A DNA stretch of 64,000 nucleotides, from positions 3,719,001-3,783,000 of the forward strand of contig NZ_CP109067.1 of assembly GCF_035917335.1 (NCBI RefSeq), written 5' to 3'. Both the position numbers and the translations under genes were made by a program. The first letter of the stretch is position 1. Each line of letters opens with the position of its first letter. The stretch is from Micromonospora sp. NBC_01813 (lineage in GTDB: Bacteria; Actinomycetota; Actinomycetes; Mycobacteriales; Micromonosporaceae). Positions 1 to 9,212 of the stretch are shown piece by piece. The notes below the pieces were generated by a model. That model made no database searches and was not told the DNA's origin. It worked only from the letters and a program-made list of their open reading frames with translations.

Positions 1-1512
1 CAGTACCCGCAGCGTACAGACGACGTCGCGGACCTCCGGGGTGTCCAGCAGGCCGCCGAGACCGACCACCTCGACCGGTAGCCCGCGGGCCCGCAGCGCC
101 GACTCGATCGCCGGGATCTGGCTCCGGACCCGGACCAGCACCGCGCTGGTCGGCCGGGCCTCGACCGGGATCTCGTCGCCCCGGCCGGGCTCCACTCCGG
201 CGGCGCCGCGCCAGGCGGCCAGCATGCTGTCGGCGATCCACTCGGCCTCGTCCAGCACCGAGTCCAGCAGTGCGCAGTGCACGGTCGCGGCCGGCGCGCC
301 GCCGGCCGTGCGACCAGGGATCGGCGGGGCCACCTTGGCGGCGGCGGCCAGCGCCGCGACCCGGGCCCCGGCCGAGCGCAGCGGTCCGGACACCTGGTTG
401 GCGACGCTGAGGATCTCCGGCCGGTTGCGCCAACTGGTGGTCAGGGTGAGCGACGAGGCCGGGTTGCCGTCGGCGCGGGTGAACTCGGTCGGGAACCGGT
501 CCAGGGTGCCGGCGCTCGCCCCCCGCCAGCCGTAGATCGACTGGCACGGGTCACCGACGGCGACCACCGGATGCCCGACGCCGAACAACGACCGCAACAT
601 CACCACCTGGGCGTGGCTGGTGTCCTGGTACTCGTCGAGCAGCACCACCCGGTAACGGTCGCGCTCCGACTCCCCCACCGCCGGGTGGTCCCGGGTCACC
701 TGTGCCGCCCGGGACATCTGGTCGGCGAAGTCCATCGCCTCGAAGTCGGCCTTGCGCTGCTGGTAGGCGCGGACCAACGGCAGCAGCCGCAGCCGGATCT
801 GCTGGATCGCCAACGCCCGCTTGACGTCGGCGTACACCCGGCCGGGCCGCGACTGCACCTCGGCGAAGAACCGGCCGGTCCACCCCGCCAGCTGGTCCGG
901 GGTGACCAGATGCTCGGCCAGCTCACCGGCGAGGGCCAACACCGCGTCGGTGACCGTGCCCGGCGCCCGATCCACCTCGGACATGTCGCCGTCGTAGTTG
1001 CGGACCAGGAAGTCGACGATCTGCCAGCGGGACGCCTCGGTGAGCAGCCGGGCGGACGGCTCGAACCCGGCGCGCAGCCCGTGCTCGGTGACCACCCGGG
1101 CGGCGTACGAGTGGTAGGTGGCGACCATCGGCTCGCCGGCGAGCGGATCCTCGTCGGCCCGGCGGCCCTCCCGGCCGACCTGGCGGACCAGCTGCCCGAG
1201 CCGGGTCCGGATCCGGTGCCCCAGCTCGCCGGCCGCCTTGCGGGTGAACGTCAGGCCGAGCACCTGCTCCGGGCGGACCTGGTCGTTGGCGACCAGCCAG
1301 ACCACCCGGGCGGCCATCGTCTCGGTCTTGCCGGAACCGGCGCCGGCGACCACCAGCAGCGGCTCCACCGGCGCGGCGATGATCGCCGCCTGCTCCGGCG
1401 TCGGCGGCGGCAGTTTCAGCAGCCGGGACAGCTCCTGCGGGGTGTAACGCGGGCCGGAGTCGGCGCGGCGACGCGGCGACGGCGTGGCAGCGAACAACGA
1501 CTGCTGGCTCAT
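1..1512 (-). CDS. adnB: AdnB-like UvrD-family ATP-dependent helicase/nuclease subunit (3' end outside window)
   Basis: Partner subunit of the AdnAB double-strand-break resection machine, the actinobacterial counterpart of AddAB/RecBCD; AdnB is the lead translocating motor in mycobacteria. About 503 codons are visible. Seen: an N-terminal TPEQ nucleotide-binding Q motif near residue 38, Walker A AGAGSGKT at 56-63, motif Ia LTFTRKAA, Walker B/motif II DEYQDT near 292 and motif III GDPCQSIYGWRGA near 320, all canonical for SF1A helicases. The C-terminal RecB-type nuclease domain would lie beyond position 1. The ATG at 1512 overlaps the TGA of the upstream subunit by four bases (ATGA), so the two are translationally coupled. 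The name adnB rests on being the downstream gene of the pair and on the intact motor motifs. Confidence 0.88.
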   Translation of the reverse strand, partial: MSQQSLFAATPSPRRRADSGPRYTPQELSRLLKLPPPTPEQAAIIAAPVEPLLVVAGAGSGKTETMAARVVWLVANDQVRPEQVLGLTFTRKAAGELGHRIRTRLGQLVRQVGREGRRADEDPLAGEPMVATYHSYAARVVTEHGLRAGFEPSARLLTEASRWQIVDFLVRNYDGDMSEVDRAPGTVTDAVLALAGELAEHLVTPDQLAGWTGRFFAEVQSRPGRVYADVKRALAIQQIRLRLLPLVRAYQQRKADFEAMDFADQMSRAAQVTRDHPAVGESERDRYRVVLLDEYQDTSHAQVVMLRSLFGVGHPVVAVGDPCQSIYGWRGASAGTLDRFPTEFTRADGNPASSLTLTTSWRNRPEILSVANQVSGPLRSAGARVAALAAAAKVAPPIPGRTAGGAPAATVHCALLDSVLDEAEWIADSMLAAWRGAAGVEPGRGDEIPVEARPTSAVLVRVRSQIPAIESALRARGLPVEVVGLGGLLDTPEVRDVVCTLRVL

Positions 1513-4500
1513 CCGCGCTCCGGGGGTGGCTCGACGGCTGGTGGTTCGACGACCTGGCGGCCCTTGCCGGACACCGGGCAACTGGTCTTCACCGGGCAGA
1601 CCCGGCAACTGGAGTTGGCCACCGCGGAGAAGGTCGACGCGGCCATCGTCTGCGCGGTCCGTCGGACCATCGCGGTCGCCCACCCGGCGTCGTCCGTGTC
1701 GGCCAGGGACGGCTGCTGCTGCTCCTTCGCCTCCTTGACCGGGGTGCCGAGCTGCACCAGCGACGCGCCGCCGGAGTCGTCGCCGTACTCGGCGAACGCC
1801 CCCGCCTCGACCGCCGCCTGGTAGGCACCCAGCTGCGGATGCTCGGCCAGCTCGGCGGCGGTCACCGAGGTCGACTTGCCGGTCTTGAGGTCGATCACCA
1901 CCAGCCGGCCGTCGGCGTCGATCTCCAACCGGTCCACCCGGCCGGTCAGCTCCACCGGCCGCTGCGGGTCGTCCAGCCGTACGGTGAACTCGTGCTCGAT
2001 GGCGAGTAGCCGGCGCGGATTGCTGGCCAGCCAGCGCAGCAGCTTGTCGACCATGCCTTCGGCGCGGGCCAGCTCCGGGCCGGCCATCCAGCGGGCGGCC
2101 AGGTCGATCGCGTCGAACCGGGCGGCGACGTACTCCAGGAGTTTCGCCCGGTCGACGCTGGCGTCCTCGGCGAGCATCGCCGCCGCGTGCACCAGGTTGC
2201 CGACGCCGGCCGCCGCGCTCGGCTCGCCCCGACCGCCGTGCCGTTCCAGCAGCCAGCGCAGGCTGCACCGCAGCGCGCTCTCCATGGTCGACGGGGTGAC
2301 CCGCACCGACTCGCCGTCGTCGACCAGCGGCCGGTCGTCCGACAACTCCCGCAGCCCCCACCAGTCGTCCGGGTGGGCACCGGGCACCCCGGCGACCGCC
2401 AGCCGGCCCAGCACCGCCGCCGCCTCCTGCCGGCGGCTCGGCTCCGCCGCCTGGTCGGTGACCGCCGAACGCAGCTCGGCGACCAGCGCCGGCAGGGTCA
2501 ACGACCGGGGTGGCCGGCCGACCGGCAGCGTCGGCAGCTCCGCGCCCGACTCGTCATCTACTGTCGACAAACCCAGCTCGTGCAGGAACCGGCTCGGCTG
2601 TTCCTCGTTGTCCAGCCCGCCGACCCCGGCCGAAGCGACCGCGGTGACCAGCAGCTGTCGTCGGGCCCGGGTCACCGCCACGTAGAACAACCGGCGCTCC
2701 TCGTCGAGCAACGCCGACGTCTGGGCGACCAGCGACGCGGCCAGCCCGGCGCCGTCGGCCCGGCCGGTGAGCACGTCCACCAGCCGCTCCGAGCCGAGCA
2801 GGCTGCCGCGCAGCCGCAGGTCCGGCCAGACGCCTTCCTGTACTCCGGCGACCGCCACCACGTCCCATTCGAGCCCTTTGGCGGCGTGCGCGGTGAGCAA
2901 CCGGACCGCCTCACCCCGGTCGCCGCTGGGCGCCAGGGTGTCGGCCGGCAACTGCTGGCCGAGCACGTGGTCGAGGAACACCTCGGTGCGGGCGCCGGGC
3001 AGCCGGTCGACGAACCGCGCCGCCGCGTCGAACAACACCATCACCGCGTCGAGGTCCCGATCGGCGGCGGCGGCCCGCCACCGACCGGCGGTGTCGGTCA
3101 ACCCACCCACCTGTACGGCGCCGGCCGGCCCGGCCGGGGTCCGGCCCCGCACGATCGCGCCGAACCAGCGGTCGGCCAGCCCACTGGTGTGCCACACCGC
3201 CCAGAGCACGTCCTCCACGGTCGCTCCGGCGCGGGCGGCGGTGTCCCGGGCGGTCGCCAGCAGCGCCGCGACCGCCTGCGCCGGTGCCGCCCAGCGGCGC
3301 TCGATCGCGGCGAGTTCCGCCGGATCCCGCAGCGCGTCGACCAGCAGCTCACCGGAGGGCCGCCGATCCCCGGCGGCCAGAGCCAACGCCCGCAGCCCCT
3401 GGCGCAGCCGTCGCTCGGCCAACGGATCCGCCCCGCCCAGCGGGGAGTGCAGCAGCGCGACCGCCGCTTCCTCGTCGAGCCGTGCCGGCTCCAGCGCGCA
3501 GCGCAGCAACAGCAGCAGCGGCGCGACCGCCGGCTGCCGGTGCAGCGGCAGGTCCTCGGCGTGCACCACGGTCGGCACGCCGGTGACGTGCAGCGCCCGC
3601 TGCAGTGGCGGCAACTGCAGCGTGGTCGAGCGCACGATCACCGCCATCCGGGACCAGGGCACGCCGTCGATCAGGTGCGCCACCCGCAGCGCGTGCGCCA
3701 GGTAGCTGGCTTCGCTGGTCGCCGACCGGAAGACGCGGACCTGCGCGGCATCACCGCCGGACCGCTCGGTCTCGGCCTGGCCGTGCACAGCTTCACCGGG
3801 CACAGCTTGACCAGGCACAGCCTGGTCCGGCGCGGCTTGACCAGGCGCGGCCTGGCCGGGCGCGGTTGCCGCCGGGCGGAGGTCGCGGTGCCCGGCCGGG
3901 CCGCGCAGCCGACGGGCGACCCGACCGGTCACCGCCAGCAGCGCCGGGTCGGCGCGGTGGCCGACCGGCAGCACGATCTGCCGGGCCACCGCCCCGGAAG
4001 CGGTCCGGAACCGGAGCCCGAACGCCGGCACGATCCCCGGATCGGCACCCCGGAAGGCGTACGTGGAGGAGTCCGGGTCGGCGAACGCGACCAGTGTCCG
4101 GCCACCGCCGGCGATCAGGTCGAGCAGCCCCACCTGGGCGGGATCGGTGTCGGCCAGCTCGTCGACGTAGACGTAGGACAATCGGCGGCGCTCGGCATCC
4201 AGTAGCGGCGGGTCGTCGGTGAGCAGCCCGGCGGCGGCCCGGACCAGCTCGGCGTGGTCGTAGCCGACCGAGCCCCGGTTGCTGACGTCGCGCAGCGCTA
4301 GGACGGCGACGTACTGGCGCAGGAAGCGGGCGGCGGCGGGCCAGTCGGCCCGGCCCAGCCGCTCGCCGAGCCGGGCCAGCTCCACCGGGCCGATGCCCCG
4401 TTCGGTGGCCCGCTGCAGCAGGTCGCGCAGCTGGGTGGCGAACGCCCGGGTCGGCAGCGCGGCGCGCAGGTCGGTCGGCCAGCCCACCGGATCGCCGATC

Positions 4501-4979
4501 TGCTCACCGGCCCGGCCCGCCGAGGAGTCGCCGCCCGGTTGCGGGCCGGCGACGTCCAGCAGTTCCCGGATGATCAGATCCTGTTCGGGGCCGGTGAGCA
4601 GCCGGGGCGACGGCTCACCCCGCTCGGCGGCGGCCCGGCGCAACATGCCGAACGCGTAGCCGGGAAACGTGCGTACCAGGGGTTCGTGCAGCACCCGGCG
4701 GGATCCGCCGGCGATGGCCGCCTCGATCCGCTGGCGCAGCTCGCCGGCCGCCCGCCGGTTGAAGGTGAGCACCAGGATCCGCTCCGGATCGGTGCCCTCG
4801 GCGATGCGCGCGGCGACGGCCGCCACCAGGGTGCTGGTCTTGCCGGTGCCGGGGCCGCCGACGACCAGCAGCGGTCCGTCGGTGTGCGCGACCACGGCGC
4901 GCTGCGCGGGATCGTCGATCCGCGCCGGCTCGGCCTTCGCCGGCCGACGGACCAGCCGGTACGCCTGCACGCTGCTCAT
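1509..4979 (-). CDS. adnA: AdnA-like helicase/nuclease with C-terminal iron-staple RecB nuclease domain
   Basis: First subunit of the AdnAB break-resection complex (1156 aa from the ATG at 4979; a GTG at 5000 would add 7 residues, and neither has a strong ribosome site). Seen: Walker A GGPGTGKT near residues 41-48; a motif II that reads DELADT, lacking the usual Q of DExQD, in line with AdnA being the auxiliary motor; and a C-terminal PD-(D/E)XK nuclease with GRVDRLE, VVIDLKTGK and QLGAYQ. Four cysteines bracket that domain (ALRCSLRW, then CRVCPVKTSC), the arrangement of an AddB/Cas4-type Fe-S staple. An Ala/Pro/Gln tandem repeat sits mid-protein (3777-3866). Its TGA overlaps the adnB ATG. 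Assignment to AdnA rather than AdnB is from gene order and the weak motor motif. Confidence 0.88.
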   Translation of the reverse strand: MSSVQAYRLVRRPAKAEPARIDDPAQRAVVAHTDGPLLVVGGPGTGKTSTLVAAVAARIAEGTDPERILVLTFNRRAAGELRQRIEAAIAGGSRRVLHEPLVRTFPGYAFGMLRRAAAERGEPSPRLLTGPEQDLIIRELLDVAGPQPGGDSSAGRAGEQIGDPVGWPTDLRAALPTRAFATQLRDLLQRATERGIGPVELARLGERLGRADWPAAARFLRQYVAVLALRDVSNRGSVGYDHAELVRAAAGLLTDDPPLLDAERRRLSYVYVDELADTDPAQVGLLDLIAGGGRTLVAFADPDSSTYAFRGADPGIVPAFGLRFRTASGAVARQIVLPVGHRADPALLAVTGRVARRLRGPAGHRDLRPAATAPGQAAPGQAAPDQAVPGQAVPGEAVHGQAETERSGGDAAQVRVFRSATSEASYLAHALRVAHLIDGVPWSRMAVIVRSTTLQLPPLQRALHVTGVPTVVHAEDLPLHRQPAVAPLLLLLRCALEPARLDEEAAVALLHSPLGGADPLAERRLRQGLRALALAAGDRRPSGELLVDALRDPAELAAIERRWAAPAQAVAALLATARDTAARAGATVEDVLWAVWHTSGLADRWFGAIVRGRTPAGPAGAVQVGGLTDTAGRWRAAAADRDLDAVMVLFDAAARFVDRLPGARTEVFLDHVLGQQLPADTLAPSGDRGEAVRLLTAHAAKGLEWDVVAVAGVQEGVWPDLRLRGSLLGSERLVDVLTGRADGAGLAASLVAQTSALLDEERRLFYVAVTRARRQLLVTAVASAGVGGLDNEEQPSRFLHELGLSTVDDESGAELPTLPVGRPPRSLTLPALVAELRSAVTDQAAEPSRRQEAAAVLGRLAVAGVPGAHPDDWWGLRELSDDRPLVDDGESVRVTPSTMESALRCSLRWLLERHGGRGEPSAAAGVGNLVHAAAMLAEDASVDRAKLLEYVAARFDAIDLAARWMAGPELARAEGMVDKLLRWLASNPRRLLAIEHEFTVRLDDPQRPVELTGRVDRLEIDADGRLVVIDLKTGKSTSVTAAELAEHPQLGAYQAAVEAGAFAEYGDDSGGASLVQLGTPVKEAKEQQQPSLADTDDAGWATAMVRRTAQTMAASTFSAVANSSCRVCPVKTSCPVSGKGRQVVEPPAVEPPPERG
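3777..3866 (-). repeat. In-frame 15-bp minisatellite in adnA
   Basis: About six imperfect 15-bp units encode repeats of the pattern P-[GD]-[QE]-A-[AV] in a linker between helicase blocks. Homologous insertions are not expected to be conserved, so this is probably a local slippage product. Confidence 0.75.
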
Positions 4980-5037
4980 CTCACCACGACGAGCGGACAC
5001 CAGTCGGTGCCCGGGTGGTCGGCGGTCGCTGGTGGCC

Positions 5038-5583
5038 TCACCCCAGTCGGGTCTCGATGGCGTCGAGTGCCGCCGGCACCGAGTCGACGACGATCAACAG
5101 GTCGCGGGCTGACCGCCCGACGAATTCGGTGTCGGCGAGGGCGTCCAGCCAGCTCAGCAGCCCCTGGTAGAAGCCGTCGACGTCGACCACCACGACCGGT
5201 TTGCGGTGCATCCCGAGCACCGCTGTGGTCCACACCTCGAACAGCTCGTCCAGGGTGCCGAGCCCACCGGGCAGGGTGATGAAGGCGTCCGACTTCTCGA
5301 TCATCAACGTCTTGCGGCTGGCCATTCCGTCGGTGACGACCAACTCGTCGGAGTGGGTGTCGGCGACCTCGAGGTCGACCAGCGGCTGCGGAATCACACC
5401 GAGGGTGTAGCCGCCGGCGGACCGGGTGCCGTCGGCCAACGCCCCCATCATGCCGACGCAGCCGCCGCCGGAGACCAGGGTGTGGCCCCGGGTGGCCAAC
5501 TCCCGCCCGGTCGCCGTCGCCAGGTCGAGCCAGCGCTGGTCGAGCGTGCGCGACGACGCGCAGAAGACTCCGATGGCAGCCAT
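5038..5583 (-). CDS. LOG family (TIGR00730) Rossmann-fold protein, probable nucleotide 5'-monophosphate phosphoribohydrolase
   Basis: Members of this family cleave the N-glycosidic bond of nucleoside 5'-monophosphates; the plant LOG enzymes release free cytokinins. The 181-aa protein shows the family glycine-rich loop SGGGCVGMMGA and the signature PGGLGTLDELFE with upstream R-K (ASRKTLMI), the residues that build the phosphoribose site. The ATG at 5583 is preferred over an upstream in-frame start because an AGGAG lies 7-8 nt before it. The gene starts 14 nt after the stop of a second LOG-family gene and the two look like an operon. Bacterial substrates are usually AMP-like nucleotides; the physiological substrate here cannot be read from the sequence. 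Confidence 0.85.
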   Translation of the reverse strand: MAAIGVFCASSRTLDQRWLDLATATGRELATRGHTLVSGGGCVGMMGALADGTRSAGGYTLGVIPQPLVDLEVADTHSDELVVTDGMASRKTLMIEKSDAFITLPGGLGTLDELFEVWTTAVLGMHRKPVVVVDVDGFYQGLLSWLDALADTEFVGRSARDLLIVVDSVPAALDAIETRLG

Positions 5584-5597
5584 TGTGCGCACTCCTC

Positions 5598-6488
5598 TCA
5601 TTCCGCCGGCCGGTGGTCAGCGGCTGGTGCCCGCTGGTCGGCCTGACGCTCCGCTCTGGTCTGCGCCAGCGCGGTGTCCCGCAGCGCCGTCTGCTCGGCG
5701 GCGAGCGCGGTCTCCGCGTCGACGATGTGCCGTACCGCCTCGGTGACGTCGTCGGTCAGGCAGATCAGGTCGAGGTCGGCGGTGCCGATCTTGCCCTGTG
5801 CCTGCAACGTGTCGCGCAGCCAGTCGAGCAGACCAGCCCAGTACCGGCTGCCCATCAGGACCACCGGGAAGCGGGTCACCTTGCCGGTCTGGACCAGGGT
5901 GAGCGCTTCGAACAACTCGTCCAGGGTGCCGAAGCCGCCGGGCAGCACCACGAACGCCTGGGCGTACTTGACGAACATGGTCTTGCGGGCGAAGAAGTAG
6001 CGGAAGTTGATGCCCACCTCCACCCATTCGTTGATGCCCTGTTCGAACGGCAATTCGATGCCGAGGCCGACCGACACCCCACCGGCCTCGGTGGCCCCAC
6101 GGTTGGCGGCTTCCATCACCCCCGGACCGCCACCGGTGATCACCGCATAACCGGCGGTGGCCAACGCCGCGCCCAGTTCTTCGGCGAGACGGCATTCGGG
6201 ACTGTCCGGCGCGCTGCGCGCGGATCCGAAAACGCTGACCGCCGGCGGCAGATCGGCCAACGTGTCGAAACCCTCGACAAACTCCGACAGGATGCGCAAT
6301 GCCCGCCAGGAGTCCTTCGTCTTCCATTCGGCGCGGGTCCGTGAATCGAGCAGACCCTGATCGGCGGTGTCACCGCGGACCGCCTCCCGGCGCAGGGTCA
6401 CCGCGCCACGGTGCCGCTCTGACCTGGGTCGGGCGGGTGCCGGTGCGGAATCGCCGCTCGCCGCGGTCCCGTTGTCTTGATGGTCCAT
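5598..6488 (-). CDS. LOG family (TIGR00730) protein, longer form
   Basis: Second LOG-like protein (296 aa). It has a charged, Ala/Pro-rich N-terminal extension of about 80 residues before the Rossmann domain, which starts near VSVFGSAR; the family elements GGGPGVMEAANRGA and PGGFGTLDELFE are intact, with ARKTMFVKY supplying the conserved arginine. A Gln/Ala/Arg-rich tail follows the domain. The ATG at 6488 is chosen because upstream sequence in the same frame has no conserved features. It is probably cotranscribed with the shorter LOG gene 14 nt downstream. The long N-terminus is the form usually annotated simply as TIGR00730 family protein in actinobacteria and its function is unknown. Confidence 0.85.
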   Translation of the reverse strand: MDHQDNGTAASGDSAPAPARPRSERHRGAVTLRREAVRGDTADQGLLDSRTRAEWKTKDSWRALRILSEFVEGFDTLADLPPAVSVFGSARSAPDSPECRLAEELGAALATAGYAVITGGGPGVMEAANRGATEAGGVSVGLGIELPFEQGINEWVEVGINFRYFFARKTMFVKYAQAFVVLPGGFGTLDELFEALTLVQTGKVTRFPVVLMGSRYWAGLLDWLRDTLQAQGKIGTADLDLICLTDDVTEAVRHIVDAETALAAEQTALRDTALAQTRAERQADQRAPAADHRPAE

Positions 6489-6784
6489 CTGGACCACCGT
6501 AGTCGGCGACCCGGCGGTGCGGCGTCGCCGGACACATGCGTGTCCAGTGCGGACGCCGACAGCGGGTGCGGCCGCACGGTTCGGCGGGTATGCGGCGGCC
6601 GCGGGCGACCGCGGGCGACCGCGACCGGCGACCAGGTGGTGGCGGCAACAATTCGGTGCCAGACGCAACCAAATCGGCTGCGCGTACGTCTTCACTAACA
6701 GATACTGGGTTACGCCGTCCGATGGAGGGGACGTCCCTGTTGGGCAGGGACATCGGAGCGGTGCCTTCGGGGGGAGGAGTCACG
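6489..6784. other. Divergent intergenic region with a leader hairpin
   Basis: Promoters for the leftward LOG operon and the rightward small gene must lie here. The only clear structure is a perfect 7-bp hairpin (GTCCCTG / CAGGGAC, 6733-6751) shortly before the strong ribosome site of the small gene. No gene is visible. Confidence 0.4.
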
Positions 6785-6940
6785 ATGATGACACGTAGCG
6801 AGTTGATCCGGGTCCGGCGTCAGATGCATCGACGGATCCGGGCCGTGGTGGCTGAGCGGCGGATGGCCGGGGGTCGGCCGTACCCGGCCGAGACGGTCAC
6901 CGAGTCCGCCATCGAGCAGGAGCCGGTGCTGCTGCAGTGA
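6785..6940 (+). CDS. Small basic hypothetical protein (51 aa)
   Basis: A 51-residue, strongly basic N-terminal half (MTRSELIRVRRQMHRRIR) followed by a short acidic tail. The case for a real gene is the ribosome site GGGGGGAGGAG ending 5-6 nt before the ATG at 6785, one of the strongest in the window, and a plausible promoter region upstream. A second ATG immediately follows the first. No domain is recognised; the Arg-rich amphipathic stretch could bind nucleic acid or membrane, but that is conjecture. It lies between the LOG operon and the convergent dapE gene. Confidence 0.6.
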   Translation: MMTRSELIRVRRQMHRRIRAVVAERRMAGGRPYPAETVTESAIEQEPVLLQ

Positions 6941-6958
6941 GCCGGCGGCGCCACCGCG

Positions 6959-8032
6959 TCAGGCCGGCGCCAACCAACGCCGCAGCATCTCGGCGCCCTG
7001 CCGGATCTTGTCGACCTCCACGTGTTCGTCCCGGGCGTGGGCGAGGTTCGGGTCGCCCGGGCCGAAGTTGAGCGCCGGGATGCCCAGCGCGGCGAACCTG
7101 GCGACGTCCGTCCAGCCCAGCTTGGCCACCGGCGGCTCGCCGACCGCCGCCAGGAACTCCCGCGCCGGCGCCGAGTCCAGACCGGGCAGCGCACCGCCGG
7201 CGCAGTCGACGATCTCGACGTCGAACCCGGCGAAGACCTCACGCACGTGCGCCTGCGCCTGCTGGTCGTCGCGATCCGGCGCGAACCGGAAGTTGACCTC
7301 GACGGCACACGCGTCCGGGATGACGTTGCCGGCCACCCCGCCGTTGATCCGGACCGCGTTCAGCCCTTCCCGGTAGTGACATCCGTCGATGGTCACGTCG
7401 CGCGGGCGGTAGTCGCCCAGCCGGCGCAGCACCTCGCCGGCGGCGTGGATGGCGTTCACCCCGCGCCAGGACCGCGCCGAGTGCGCCCGGCGGCCGGTGG
7501 TGGTGACCATCGCCCGCAGCGTGCCCTGACAGCCCGCCTCGACGACGCCGTACGTCGGTTCGTGCAGCACCGCGAAGTCGGCCGCCAGCCACTGCGGATG
7601 GGTCTGCGCCACCAGGCGTAGCCCATTGAACCGCGAATCGATCTCCTCGGCCTCGTAGAACAGGTACGTCACGTCGTAGCGCGGGGCGTCCACGGTCACC
7701 GCCAGGTGCAGCGCGTGCGCGACTCCGGACTTCATGTCGGAGGTGCCGCAGCCGTAGATCAGGTTCCCGTCGACCCGGGACGGGAAGTTGTCGGCCAACG
7801 GCACGGTGTCCAGATGCCCGGCCAGCACCACCCGCTGCGCCCGGCCCAGGTCGGTCCGGGCCATCACCGTGTTGCCGAACCGCTTCGTGGTCAGCCAGGG
7901 CACCTCGGCCAACACCTGCTCGACGCAGTCGGCGATCCGCTGCTCGTCGAGCGACACCGACTCGATGTCGACCAACGCGCGGGTCAGCGTCACCGGATCG
8001 GCCAAGACCTCGGGGCTCAGCGGGTTCACCAT
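6959..8032 (-). CDS. dapE: Succinyl-diaminopimelate desuccinylase
   Basis: Zinc-dependent M20-family amidohydrolase that removes succinate from N-succinyl-LL-2,6-diaminopimelate to give LL-DAP, used for lysine and peptidoglycan. The 357-aa protein shows the metal motifs AGHLDTVP (H-x-D), GCGTSDMKSG and the catalytic glutamate pair FYEAEEID, and a dimerisation domain containing the conserved RxHSAR-like stretch GRRAHSARSW. The ATG at 8032 is chosen because it matches the usual N-terminal length; upstream sequence in frame is low complexity. It is divergently arranged with dapD, the enzyme two steps earlier in the same pathway, suggesting a shared control region of about 115 bp. Confidence 0.93.
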   Translation of the reverse strand: MVNPLSPEVLADPVTLTRALVDIESVSLDEQRIADCVEQVLAEVPWLTTKRFGNTVMARTDLGRAQRVVLAGHLDTVPLADNFPSRVDGNLIYGCGTSDMKSGVAHALHLAVTVDAPRYDVTYLFYEAEEIDSRFNGLRLVAQTHPQWLAADFAVLHEPTYGVVEAGCQGTLRAMVTTTGRRAHSARSWRGVNAIHAAGEVLRRLGDYRPRDVTIDGCHYREGLNAVRINGGVAGNVIPDACAVEVNFRFAPDRDDQQAQAHVREVFAGFDVEIVDCAGGALPGLDSAPAREFLAAVGEPPVAKLGWTDVARFAALGIPALNFGPGDPNLAHARDEHVEVDKIRQGAEMLRRWLAPA

Positions 8033-8148
8033 GGCTGGCACGGTACCGTCTCGGCAGGGCCGGACCGTCCCCAGATCGCCCAGATCGCCCCGCTGGCTCG
8101 GGCACCGGCCCACGGTGACACGTTCCCTGATCGGAAGGCGACAGTTCG

Positions 8149-9114
8149 GTGACGGTTTCGACACAGCCCGCCTGGGGCATCGGCCTGGCCACCTGCACGG
8201 AGCAGGGGCAGGTGCTGGACACCTGGTACCCGGCCGGGCAGCTGGGCCTCGGTGACTTGCCACCGGCAGCCGACGGCACCAACCCCGCCGACCGGCTCGG
8301 GCTGCCCGCCGGCGCGCTCGGTCCGCGCGCCCTGGCCGGGCTGCGTACCGAGGTGGTGGTCGTCGAGATCGGCTCGCTGGCCGATCCGATCAAGGACGCC
8401 TCCGACGCGTACCTGCGGTTGCACCTGCTCTCCCACCGGCTGGTCCGGCCGAACGAGCTGAACCTGGACGGGATCTTCGGCCAGCTGGCCAACGTCGCCT
8501 GGACCTCCGCCGGACCGTGCCCGCCGGACCGGGTCGACGAGCTGCGGCTCGTCGAGCGGGCCGCCGGGCGGCACCTGGCGGTGTACGGGGTGGACAAGTT
8601 CCCCCGGATGACCGACTACGTGGTGCCGGCCGGGGTGCGCATCGCGGACGCCGACCGGGTCCGGCTCGGTGCCCACCTGGCCGCCGGAACGACGGTGATG
8701 CACGAGGGGTTCTGCAACTTCAACGCCGGCACCCTGGGCACCTCGATGGTGGAGGGCCGGATCGTGGCCGGCGTGGTCGTCGGTGACGGTTCGGACGTCG
8801 GCGCCGGCGCGTCGATCATGGGCACCCTTTCCGGCGGCGGTACGGAGAAGGTCCGCATCGGCGAACGCAGTCTGCTGGGCGCCAACGCCGGTATCGGCAT
8901 CTCGCTCGGCGACGACTGTGTGGTCGAGGCGGGCTGCTATGTCACCGCCGGCTCGAAGGTGACCCTGCCGGACGGCCGGGTGGTCAAGGCCCGTGAGCTG
9001 TCCGGGGTCGACGGACTGCTGTTCTGGCGCAACTCGGTGACCGGCGCGTTGGAGGCCCGCCCGCGTACGGGCGCCGGCATCGAACTCAACGCCGCCCTGC
9101 ACGCCAACGACTGA
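8149..9114 (+). CDS. dapD: 2,3,4,5-tetrahydropyridine-2,6-dicarboxylate N-succinyltransferase (actinobacterial type)
   Basis: Transfers succinyl from succinyl-CoA to tetrahydrodipicolinate, the committing step of the succinylase branch of DAP/lysine synthesis. The 321-aa protein has an N-terminal alpha/beta domain and a C-terminal left-handed beta-helix with hexapeptide-type repeats (for example [47 protein letters not shown]); trimeric in relatives. GTG start with GGAAGG about 11 nt upstream. The conserved [10 protein letters not shown] motif lies in the substrate loop. It is transcribed away from dapE; a perfect palindrome follows the stop and probably ends both convergent transcripts. Confidence 0.94.
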   Translation: MTVSTQPAWGIGLATCTEQGQVLDTWYPAGQLGLGDLPPAADGTNPADRLGLPAGALGPRALAGLRTEVVVVEIGSLADPIKDASDAYLRLHLLSHRLVRPNELNLDGIFGQLANVAWTSAGPCPPDRVDELRLVERAAGRHLAVYGVDKFPRMTDYVVPAGVRIADADRVRLGAHLAAGTTVMHEGFCNFNAGTLGTSMVEGRIVAGVVVGDGSDVGAGASIMGTLSGGGTEKVRIGERSLLGANAGIGISLGDDCVVEAGCYVTAGSKVTLPDGRVVKARELSGVDGLLFWRNSVTGALEARPRTGAGIELNAALHAND

Positions 9115-9139
9115 CCGCCTCCCGCACCCAACCCACCCC

Positions 9140-9201
9140 CGCGATCTTGCACTTATCGACGGACAATCTGGACATAAGTTCTCGATAAGTGCAAGATCGC
9201 G
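9140..9201. terminator. Long perfect palindrome between convergent dapD and subtilase genes
   Basis: Two perfect 20-nt arms (9140-9159 and 9182-9201; core GCGATCTTGCACTTATCGA) enclose a 22-nt loop. It lies between two convergent stop codons and has no uridine run. Its position suggests a bidirectional terminator or mRNA-stabilising hairpin; it may also be one copy of an interspersed palindromic repeat. Confidence 0.7.
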
Positions 9202-9212
9202 GAGGACTGGGG

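Noticed and set aside
2187-4205. 672-codon plus-strand open frame opposite adnA
   Set aside because: Composition is that of an antisense frame in a high-G+C gene (Gly/Arg/Gln/Pro-rich), with no domains or ribosome site.
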